In this document: piece after piece, positions 13,351-19,472 of the stretch
How positions within the stretch are numbered: position 1 is the first letter of the stretch
Layout of the letters: each line of letters opens with the position of its first letter
Assembly: GCA_050261415.1 (NCBI GenBank)
Contig: JBLNDG010000127.1
Span: 1 to 19,472, forward strand
Source of the DNA: JBLNDG01 sp050261415
Lineage (GTDB): Bacteria; Bacillota; Clostridia; Lutisporales; Lutisporaceae
Length of the DNA: 19,472 nt
Direction: 5' to 3'
Program-made: the position numbers and the translations under genes
Notes under the pieces: model-generated
Databases searched by the model: none
What the model saw: the letters and a program-made list of their open reading frames with translations, nothing else
What the model was told of the DNA's origin: nothing

Positions 13351-14225
13351 CTTTCCAATCCTTCTATTCTGTTGTTGTACGCATTTATGTAAATCAAATC
13401 TCTGCTAGTGGTTATTTTCCATGCCGGGAAAGCTGTGCCTTCCTCTATCTTGGACGTATCTACCTGTTTGTTCGCCCCTGTTCCAAAATAGTAACCCTGT
13501 TCAATATTTGTTACATAAATCCCTGATCCGGTGTTATCCTTGTATTGGGCAGGCAGGCTCAAGAGTGCGACTACCGGAGATATGACGCTTGTCTTGTTGT
13601 TTGCCGGCTTTACTGTATCGAACCATACAATCTGCGCCTTATAAACACCGGTTTCATTAACATAGAATTTCATCAGGCTGTTGTATATTGTAAAGCGCTT
13701 GTATGTCTGCTTCACTACGTATCTTTTGTAGCCGCTGCCATCCTCAACGGATTCTATGTCCCTGCTGTTGATATTCATACCGAGTATTTGCAGAAATTTA
13801 TCAATGTTTTTCCTGCACGCTTTTTCGTCTATCCCGGATATCCCAGGCTTTATGCTTTTATCTAGGTAGCTAAGCTCCCTGTTATTTTTTATTTGAACTT
13901 CCAATCTGCTGTTCTTAAGCATTATACTGCTGCTGTCCGTTTTTTCTTCAACAGCTTCATTTGATGAGAAAAGCTTTTTTATAACCTCGTCCTTGTAAAA
14001 AAGCTTGTATTTCACGGTTATGGACGGTAGATTAGTTTTTTTATCCGGAATTTCACCTTTAAAAAATATTTTATTGTCAGCAAGATAGTCGATTATTTCC
14101 TTTGCCTTTTCCTTGTCTACATTGCCAACACTCAAATTTCCCGCTCCAATAATCATATATGCAAGAAAGATGTTGATTACCAGGAAAACAGCTATTAGTA
14201 TGGTCTTTGCTTTTGCCCAATCCAT
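13338..14225 (-). CDS. yycI: WalK regulatory protein YycI (WalI)
   Basis: A membrane-anchored regulator that, with YycH, contacts the WalK sensor kinase and adjusts its activity (a repressor in Bacillus subtilis, an activator in Staphylococcus aureus). The 295 residues begin MDWAKAKTILIAVFLVINIFLAYMI: the MDW start plus one membrane helix (about 8-27) is characteristic of YycI, and the rest is extracytoplasmic. The C-terminal part FPAWKITTS and INAYN fits the YycI fold. A strong SD (GAGAGGGG) precedes the ATG. It starts 32 bp after yycH. Its stop lies inside a terminator stem. Confidence 0.88.
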   Translation of the reverse strand: MDWAKAKTILIAVFLVINIFLAYMIIGAGNLSVGNVDKEKAKEIIDYLADNKIFFKGEIPDKKTNLPSITVKYKLFYKDEVIKKLFSSNEAVEEKTDSSSIMLKNSRLEVQIKNNRELSYLDKSIKPGISGIDEKACRKNIDKFLQILGMNINSRDIESVEDGSGYKRYVVKQTYKRFTIYNSLMKFYVNETGVYKAQIVWFDTVKPANNKTSVISPVVALLSLPAQYKDNTGSGIYVTNIEQGYYFGTGANKQVDTSKIEEGTAFPAWKITTSRDLIYINAYNNRIEGLERASK

Positions 14226-14257
14226 CGAAAAACCCCTCTCCCGGATATTACACCGCT

Positions 14258-15673
14258 TTATTTATCAAGGATGATTCCCGTTTCTGCATTTATGATATAG
14301 CGTTTCTTTTGACTCAGAACCACGCTCTTATCAGAGCTTTCCGCTGTCACGTCCACGACCCAGACAGGAATATAACTGATTTTTTCCTGATAGCTGCGCT
14401 CATAGTACGCCAGGTACATATCGTTAATCTGCTTGATTTTTTCTCCGCTGAGCGCTTCAACCTTATTATCCAGAAGTATATCCAATATATCGATGAAGTC
14501 TAAAACCTTCTTATAGTCCATTTCACCGGATATTTTCTTTACCGCTCTCTTGTATCTTTTTACTTCATTTCCCGATACCTCAATTTCTATTGTATCACTA
14601 TTCAGATTTGAGTCCAGGACAATAGGAAGCCCCTCATATGAATACTTGAATTTCAGTATAAATCTGTCCCCCTGCATGCTGGTTATGATGTCGGAAATAT
14701 ATGAGTTCTCCGGAAAACCAAAGTGATTGTTTATAAAATCTATGCTTACATTAATTGCATCACTTACGTTCATTGTGTTTTTCCCGGACGACTGCGCATT
14801 GTACTTTACATATTCGAGCATTCCGTTTGTGTACAGTTTGACTACCTGGTCCTCCCTGTCGGTGTATTCTATAGTTCCGTCTATATTTTTTATTATACTG
14901 AGCGAAGATTTATCATCAGTGAAAAAGCTTGCTATACTTTCCGGTATGTTATCCTTAACATTAAGTTCCTTCTCCCCGGACAATACCGGAAGACCTTTCG
15001 ACTCAAGCGTTGTAGGGACAACCACATCTTTGCTGATTAAATCCGGTTGGAGCTTGTCTAAAAATAAGCAAGATATCGTCGGCATCTTTTCCAGACTATT
15101 GATTATAAAATTAAGACTGTTCTGGATTCCGTCAATTCTAAGCTCATATATGGCATTTTGTTTTTCATCTACCAGATACAGCCTTCCATCCGTTGATGCT
15201 ATTATAATTTCATTAATATTTTTTACGCCTATATAATAACCATTATCTATGTCAAATAGTGTAAAAACTGCATTTGCCTCGAGAGGTGAACTGAATATCA
15301 GGCTGATTCCCTTCAAACTCCTTACACTATCCAAACCTTCTATGGGAAGCTTCTTGACCTTGTACTTGTCATTTGTAAGTACTGCTGCCTTAATTATTTT
15401 CTTTTCCTCTGAAAATAATTTGTTATATATATCATAGTTCGCATTGTTGTTTAGCTCCAAGATACTTTTCTCACCGGTATTAACCACCATTTTATGAGGC
15501 CTTAAGAGATTGGACTTGTCAAACTGAGTGGAAACCGTGTTTTCTATCGCATTATTTTTCTCCATAACAAAAATACCCTCAATGGAAGCAAAAAACCATA
15601 TTCGGGTAGTTAATATAAAACTCAATATAACTAAGGAAAACAATATAATGGATTTAACACGCTCTCGATCCAA
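14258..15673 (-). CDS. yycH: WalK regulatory protein YycH (WalH)
   Basis: Partner of YycI: one N-terminal membrane helix and a large extracytoplasmic domain that works on WalK through membrane contacts. With the start used here it has 471 residues, with a helix around 8-27 (IILFSLVILSFILTTRIWFF), then the YycH-type domain, ending in VVDVTAES and the typical closing segment RYIINAETGIILDK. The start is set by the ribosome site: AGGTGATC (15677-15684) is a near-full SD and lies 3 bp before TTG at 15673. The GTG at 15682, three codons upstream, lies inside that SD and is the alternative start. It follows the secreted-protein gene by 24 bp and precedes yycI by 32 bp, so the three are one transcript. 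Confidence 0.87.
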   Translation of the reverse strand: MDRERVKSIILFSLVILSFILTTRIWFFASIEGIFVMEKNNAIENTVSTQFDKSNLLRPHKMVVNTGEKSILELNNNANYDIYNKLFSEEKKIIKAAVLTNDKYKVKKLPIEGLDSVRSLKGISLIFSSPLEANAVFTLFDIDNGYYIGVKNINEIIIASTDGRLYLVDEKQNAIYELRIDGIQNSLNFIINSLEKMPTISCLFLDKLQPDLISKDVVVPTTLESKGLPVLSGEKELNVKDNIPESIASFFTDDKSSLSIIKNIDGTIEYTDREDQVVKLYTNGMLEYVKYNAQSSGKNTMNVSDAINVSIDFINNHFGFPENSYISDIITSMQGDRFILKFKYSYEGLPIVLDSNLNSDTIEIEVSGNEVKRYKRAVKKISGEMDYKKVLDFIDILDILLDNKVEALSGEKIKQINDMYLAYYERSYQEKISYIPVWVVDVTAESSDKSVVLSQKKRYIINAETGIILDK

Positions 15674-15697
15674 TCTGATCACCTATAAAATGTTTCT

Positions 15698-16231
15698 CTA
15701 CTGTTTGTTTTTATCGACACCCATATCATTCAATAATTTATTGATAGCATCTCCGTTGATATCTTCGCTGGCCTGTGCCTTGTCGTTGAGCTCTATTTCA
15801 ATTATCTTAAGGGCTGCATTTCCATTTACGTCCTTTACATTAAGAGTGATCTTGTTCTTGCCAAAGTTTAATGTTACTGTCTTAGCAATAAGGCCTGAGG
15901 ATCCCACAGTCCATTCGTCCGTATCCTGGAGCAGCCAGATACCTTGCTTTTCTGAGTCTTCAGATGCAATCTTTCTCTTTGCCAGTATGCTCTTGCTGTC
16001 ACCTTCATCATACCAGTAAAGCTGCATGGTAATTACTGTTCCTTCCTTGGCTCTCGCAGAGATTACATACTCGCTTTCGAAGGTTTTTGCTTCTGTTTTG
16101 TCTGAAATCAACTCAAAAACAGGAGCAACATCTTTTCTGACGCCGCTGTATTCAGATTGGGCATAAACCGCCGAACCGGCCGCAAATACTGCTGTAACAA
16201 TAACGGCAGATATTAAAACTTTCTTGAACAT
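15698..16231 (-). CDS. Unrecognised secreted protein in the wal locus, probable WalR target
   Basis: I do not recognise a family. The 177 residues begin with a clear signal peptide (MFKKV, hydrophobic core to about residue 20, likely cleavage after VYA at residue 24). The mature part of about 150 residues is rich in beta-prone alternation, for example VITMQLYWYDEG and TVTLNFGKNKITLNVKDVNGN. The latter closely resembles an Ig-like/Big-type repeat strand pattern. The tail SEDINGDAINKLLNDMGVD is acidic and helical. No LPxTG, lipobox or catalytic motif is visible, so it is predicted to be released or loosely bound at the cell surface. The SD AGGGGGAG is 5 bp before the ATG. It sits between walK and yycH, a place empty in Bacillus wal loci as recalled, just after a perfect WalR box. 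A wall-related sensing or binding role is inference. Confidence 0.85.
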   Translation of the reverse strand: MFKKVLISAVIVTAVFAAGSAVYAQSEYSGVRKDVAPVFELISDKTEAKTFESEYVISARAKEGTVITMQLYWYDEGDSKSILAKRKIASEDSEKQGIWLLQDTDEWTVGSSGLIAKTVTLNFGKNKITLNVKDVNGNAALKIIEIELNDKAQASEDINGDAINKLLNDMGVDKNKQ

Positions 16232-16291
16232 GGAAACTCCCCCTGTGACTACGAATTCATTACTTTATTATCCATTGTAAAGTGTAATTAC

Positions 16292-16324
16292 ATTATACAT
16301 GCAAATTATTACAGCATTATTACA
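16292..16324 (-). promoter_or_regulatory. WalR box and promoter upstream of the secreted-protein/yycHI unit
   Basis: On the minus strand TGTAAT-AATGC-TGTAAT (16308-16324) is an exact match to the WalR direct-repeat consensus TGTWAH-N5-TGTWAH. Ten bases downstream is a perfect TATAAT (16292-16297). No good -35 is present where the box lies, as expected of an activator-dependent promoter. Transcription would start near 16285, giving a leader of about 55 nt. A palindrome TGTAATTACA (16283-16292) overlaps the start region. The rest of 16232-16408 is AT-rich spacer with no terminator after walK. Confidence 0.75.
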
Positions 16325-16408
16325 GAGTAATTAAGCTTATTTTACAATAATCTAAAATAATGGAAAGTAATAATATATCATATTATCCATATTACGATTA
16401 CTATTATT

Positions 16409-18169
16409 CTATAGCTCAGACGGGAAATTTATTATTACTTCCGTACCTTTTCCATACTCACTTTCTATCTTTATTGTACCTTTGTGAGCTTCTACAATAT
16501 TTTTTGCTATTGAAAGTCCTAATCCCGTACCGCCCATTGCTCTCGAACGGGCTTTATCGACTCTATAAAACCTTTCAAAAAGTCTCGGAATATCTTCCTT
16601 GGGTATTCCCATACCTGTATCTGCTATCCTTATCTCGGCGCTGTTCCCGTTAGTGCCTGCAGAAACATGTATCTTGCCCTCTTCAGGAGTATATTTGATT
16701 GCATTGCTTATAATATTTATGAATACCTGCTCTATTCTATCCTTATCACCTTTGATCTCCGGGATTTCCCCTTTTGTTTCAAAGGTAAGCGTCTGGTTCT
16801 TCTGCTTTGCGGAAATATCCATCTTATAAACACAGTCCTGCAATATATTCTGTATATTGAGCCTCTTCATGTTCCACTCCATCTTGTCATAATCGAGCTT
16901 GGACAGCTGCAGCAAATCTTTTACCAGCCTTGTCATTCTCTCGGACTCGCTGTTTATTACCTTCAGGAAATTAATTGTATAGTCCTTGTTTTCTACTGCA
17001 CCGTCCAGAAGTGTTTCTGTGTAGCTCTTTATAGTTGTAAGCGGTGTCCTGAGCTCGTGGGATACGTTCGCCACAAATTCCTTCCGCATCGTATCAAGTT
17101 TTTCCTGCTCGGTTACATCCTGAAGCACCAGTATAGCTCCTTGAGTTTCATTGTTCTCGTTATTCAAAGGCACAACGCTCATCTTTATAATCAAATCGTT
17201 TATATTGAGTATATTGAAATTTTTTTCACTTTCAGCAAACAAATCCTTGTATGTTATGCCCAGCTGCAGCAGCTCTGATATTTCATCGAAGTTCTTGTTA
17301 TCCAGGTCTTCTTTCTTGATTCCAAAAATCTTGTAGGATGCAGGGTTGGCATGGATTATAGCCCCGGCCATGTCAACAGCAATTATACCGTCGGTCATGT
17401 GGGTCAGTATTGTCTCAACCTTACTCTTTTCCCTGTTCATCTCATCCAGCGTGCTTTTGAGCCTTACTGTCAGGTAATTGAACATCTCTGTCAGCTGGCC
17501 GACTTCATCCCTGGACTTAACAGCGATAACCTGTCCGAAGTCCCCTTTTGCCAGCCTTTCAGCCTTGGACGTTACTTCCTTGATAGGGCCGGTAAAGGTT
17601 TTGGACAGGAGATTGCCCAAAAGTGCCGTTACGCATAGAGCCCAAATAGTTGCACTCGAGAGTATTTTCCTGATGCTTTTCATATCTTCCTCAACACTGG
17701 ACAAATCTGCAATAATATATATTGCTCCTGTTATGTCATTATCTGAGGAAATTATAGGCACCGCAATACTCTTGAGATATTTATTGTTTTCATCCGTCCA
17801 TTCAATCGCCTTTGCCTGCTTTATAGCCTCATTCACTATCCAAAGGCCAAGTTGGTCATAATCCGTATTCCCCTCAAAGTTTTTCTGACTGGCAACAATG
17901 TCTTCATTAACGAAGACATCAACCTCCATTACCTGTTTACCCTGACCTACGAACCAATTGGTTACTATGTCCTGGATATTAGGTGCTCCGACAGTTTTAT
18001 CCTTCAGGTTGTCAGCCAGATAATCGCCTCTTGAAATAATAGTAGCCGTCATATTGTCTATTTGTTCATTCTTTATGGCTTCTGTTATAAACACGCCTAC
18101 AATAGACATTGCAAGCCATACCAGCAAGAATGATATTATCACAAGCTTCCATTGGATGCTTCTTAGCAT
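16409..18169 (-). CDS. walK: Sensor histidine kinase WalK (YycG)
   Basis: The membrane sensor kinase of the essential cell-wall homeostasis system. The 586 residues read, in order: membrane helix 1 (about 8-30), an extracellular sensor domain (about 32-165, Cache/PAS-like), helix 2 (about 170-190), HAMP (about 190-243), cytoplasmic PAS (about 250-355), a dimerisation domain with the phospho-acceptor H371 in NVSHELRTPL, and a HATPase domain with N-box NIISNAIKY, G1 DTGMGIP (517-523) and G2 GGTGLGLSI (546-554). The full HAMP+PAS set and extracellular loop are those of WalK rather than PhoR. The SD AGGAGG lies inside the last codons of walR and only 4 bp separate the two genes, so they are coupled. 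Confidence 0.95.
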   Translation of the reverse strand: MLRSIQWKLVIISFLLVWLAMSIVGVFITEAIKNEQIDNMTATIISRGDYLADNLKDKTVGAPNIQDIVTNWFVGQGKQVMEVDVFVNEDIVASQKNFEGNTDYDQLGLWIVNEAIKQAKAIEWTDENNKYLKSIAVPIISSDNDITGAIYIIADLSSVEEDMKSIRKILSSATIWALCVTALLGNLLSKTFTGPIKEVTSKAERLAKGDFGQVIAVKSRDEVGQLTEMFNYLTVRLKSTLDEMNREKSKVETILTHMTDGIIAVDMAGAIIHANPASYKIFGIKKEDLDNKNFDEISELLQLGITYKDLFAESEKNFNILNINDLIIKMSVVPLNNENNETQGAILVLQDVTEQEKLDTMRKEFVANVSHELRTPLTTIKSYTETLLDGAVENKDYTINFLKVINSESERMTRLVKDLLQLSKLDYDKMEWNMKRLNIQNILQDCVYKMDISAKQKNQTLTFETKGEIPEIKGDKDRIEQVFINIISNAIKYTPEEGKIHVSAGTNGNSAEIRIADTGMGIPKEDIPRLFERFYRVDKARSRAMGGTGLGLSIAKNIVEAHKGTIKIESEYGKGTEVIINFPSEL

Positions 18170-18173
18170 TTAA

Positions 18174-18872
18174 CTAAATCCTCCTGAAGTAATAGCCTAC
18201 GCCTCTTTTGGTCTGCACATATTTTGCGTTGCTGGGGTCGTCTTCTACCTTCTCCCTGAGTCTCCTTACTGTAACGTCCACGGTTCTTACATCACCGTAG
18301 TATTCATATCCCCATACCTCTTCCAGGAGATTTTCTCTTGAAAAAACCTGCTCGGCATGAAGTGCCAGGTATCTCAGGAGTTCAAACTCCCTGAGCGTCA
18401 GCTCTATTATATTGTCCTCTTTGCGTACCTCATACCTGTTGAGGTCAATTGTAAGGTTGCCTGACTTTACTACCTGTCCGCCGCTTTCCATACCGCTGTT
18501 TAAGAAGTTTACCCTTCTGATGTTTGCTTTGACTCTGGCCATTAATTCCCTTACGCTGAAAGGTTTGGTCATATAGTCATCAGCCCCGAGCTCCAGGCCC
18601 AAGACTTTATCAACTTCTTCTTCTTTGGCCGTCAGCATTATTATCGGCGTGCTGACGTTTTCCCTGAGCTTCTTGCATACAGTAAAACCATCCATGATGG
18701 GAAGCATTATATCCAATATAATCAAATCAGGTTTATTTTCATATGTCATGTTTATTGCTTGTTGTCCGTCTTCTGCGATAAATACTTTGTAGCCTTCCTT
18801 TTCCAGGTTGAATTTTATAATGTCTGCTATCGGTCTCTCATCATCTACAACAAGTATCCTTTTGTTATCCAT
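18174..18872 (-). CDS. walR: Response regulator WalR (YycF), OmpR/PhoB type
   Basis: DNA-binding response regulator that controls autolysin and wall-metabolism genes through TGTWAH-N5-TGTWAH boxes. With the start used it has 232 residues: a receiver domain (1-118) with acid pair D10-D11, phospho-acceptor D54 (LIILDIMLP), T81 and K103 (YMTKPF), and an OmpR-type winged helix (about 130-232) with LTLREFELLRYLALH and VWGYEYYGDVRTVDVTVRRL, which is typical of WalR. The ATG at 18872 is chosen because GAGGGGTGA stands 8 bp before it and the protein then starts MDNKRILVVDDE like its relatives. The GTG at 18884 lies inside that SD. walK follows after 4 bp. Confidence 0.96.
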   Translation of the reverse strand: MDNKRILVVDDERPIADIIKFNLEKEGYKVFIAEDGQQAINMTYENKPDLIILDIMLPIMDGFTVCKKLRENVSTPIIMLTAKEEEVDKVLGLELGADDYMTKPFSVRELMARVKANIRRVNFLNSGMESGGQVVKSGNLTIDLNRYEVRKEDNIIELTLREFELLRYLALHAEQVFSRENLLEEVWGYEYYGDVRTVDVTVRRLREKVEDDPSNAKYVQTKRGVGYYFRRI

Positions 18873-18920
18873 TAAGTATTTCACCCCTCATAAAAAATTT
18901 ATATATCTGAAATTATTGTG

Positions 18921-18949
18921 TTGCCGCTAAATGATTACAAATCTATAAT
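18921..18949 (+). promoter_or_regulatory. Plus-strand sigma-A promoter opposite the walR leader
   Basis: TTGCCG (18921-18926), exactly 17 bp, then a perfect TATAAT (18944-18949), pointing away from walR into a stretch with no plus-strand gene. Transcription would start near 18956. Confidence 0.6.
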
Positions 18950-18955
18950 TATTTT

Positions 18956-19172
18956 ACTACTTATGGGCTTTTTCCGCAACAATGGCTATTCTGTGCTCTA
19001 TTTCCGGATAGGTTCTAAAAACTAAGGACTAAAGTCCTATAAAGATAATACATGTTTCTTATACAAAATTAAGACAAAATAGTATAAAATATGAGTATCT
19101 CAACAAAATAGTTTTTATATCCCCCCGGATATAGGAAAACAGATTAATTTATTTGTTTTCTTTTTTTTTTTT
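18956..19172 (+). ncRNA. Candidate small/antisense RNA opposite the walR 5' leader
   Basis: A unit of about 215 nt bounded by a good promoter and a plus-strand terminator, with no convincing reading frame inside (the longest ATG frame there is 9 codons). It contains the palindrome AGGACT-AA-AGTCCT (19025-19038) and the hairpin TATATCC-CCCC-GGATATA (19116-19133). It is antisense to any walR transcript starting upstream of it and ends at the stop codon of the peptidase gene. No known RNA family was recognised. Existence rests on the signals alone. Confidence 0.4.
19135..19172 (+). terminator. Plus-strand terminator with T12 run
   Basis: GAAAACAGAT (19135-19144) pairs with ATTTGTTTTC (19151-19160), 10 bp with one G-U, followed by 12 T. 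Read on the minus strand the stem is preceded by the A run and not followed by T, so it is oriented for a plus-strand transcript, although no plus-strand gene lies upstream. The stem is AT-rich and only moderately stable. Confidence 0.6.
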
Positions 19173-19472
19173 ACCATTTCCCCGAATCAATAAACTCATT
19201 CAGGGACATTCCGTAAACCTTGGCAAAGGAGCTGTCCAGATTATTTCCTGTCTTTAGCTCGCCTAGAAGATTCACCAGCTTGTTTCTGCCGTAGTTTTTT
19301 ATCAATGAACTTACTATTTTTAATGACTGCTTATAAGCTTTGACTTCATCCAGCTGTATAAAGTTGCTCCTGAGCTCGCTGCCGGTGTAATAACTTTCAT
19401 AACCATAGCCTTTGGCCCATTCTACACCATATACATCAAGCTCCTCATAAAGAGCAAGCCCTTCAGTCAGCC
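19171..19472 (-). CDS. Peptidase-MA-like (gluzincin) protein, C-terminal fragment
   Basis: A minus-strand frame runs in from the right edge and stops with TAA at 19171-19173, giving 100 residues. It begins LTEGLALYEELDVYG, preceded by a codon ending GG that is probably Trp. W-LTEG-x-A is the segment that follows HExxH in gluzincin metallopeptidases of the peptidase-MA group (third zinc ligand Glu). The rest, for example SFAKVYGMSLNEFIDSGKW, matches the helical tail of such proteins. The HExxH itself would lie outside the window. It is in tandem with walR, 298 bp upstream of it, with no clear terminator in its own direction. Family call is moderate; substrate unknown. Confidence 0.65.
   Translation of the reverse strand, partial: LTEGLALYEELDVYGVEWAKGYGYESYYTGSELRSNFIQLDEVKAYKQSLKIVSSLIKNYGRNKLVNLLGELKTGNNLDSSFAKVYGMSLNEFIDSGKW

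Noticed and set aside
1..19472. CRISPR array, tRNA or rRNA genes, phage genes, intact insertion sequences
   Set aside because: No regularly spaced repeats, tRNA cloverleaf, rRNA segment, integrase or intact transposase was seen.

Overview
The window looks like chromosome from a low-GC, Gram-positive, strictly anaerobic Clostridia-type bacterium. It is AT-rich, uses ATA and AGA codons freely and has strong Shine-Dalgarno (SD) sites. It also carries an oxygen-sensitive glycyl radical enzyme, a sigma-54 activator and a complete WalRK (YycFG) cell-wall signalling locus. All assignments come from reading the sequence and recalled family knowledge; no database search was run.

Left end, 1-1660: the 3' end of an amino-acid permease and a DNA alkylation repair (AlkD-like) gene face each other across a strong hairpin. 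Both reading frames are broken by small indels less than 700 bp apart, so either this is a decaying patch or the sequence is less reliable here.

Positions 1663-8509, plus strand: an apparent amino-acid or hydroxyproline utilisation module. A PAS/AAA+/Fis-type sigma-54 activator is followed by a terminator, a palindromic candidate enhancer site and a near-perfect -24/-12 promoter. That promoter faces an NSS-family sodium symporter, its 33-residue MetS-like small subunit, a glycyl radical activase and a 790-residue glycyl radical enzyme. The enzyme matches trans-4-hydroxy-L-proline dehydratase (HypD) in its active-site residues and even in residue numbering. The simplest reading is: substrate senses the activator, sigma-54 fires, the symporter imports an imino or amino acid, and HypD dehydrates it to pyrroline-5-carboxylate. 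The reductase that would finish the job (ProC) is not in the window.

Positions 8510-9123: a convergent junction with no confident gene, holding several inverted and direct repeats and a broken frame that may be a mobile-element relic.

Positions 9124-18872, minus strand: walR, walK, an unrecognised secreted protein, yycH and yycI, then a terminator, then murA, walJ, htrA and rlmH. A perfect WalR box (TGTAAT-N5-TGTAAT) with a TATAAT -10 lies between walK and the secreted-protein gene. The secreted protein and the YycHI regulators are therefore probably under WalR control, which would make a feedback loop. murA has its own promoter just after the yycI terminator.

Right end, 18873-19472: the walR leader, and opposite it on the plus strand a well-formed promoter (TTGCCG-N17-TATAAT) and a T12 terminator that serve no visible gene, suggesting an unannotated antisense or small RNA. 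The window ends inside the 3' part of a peptidase-MA-like gene.
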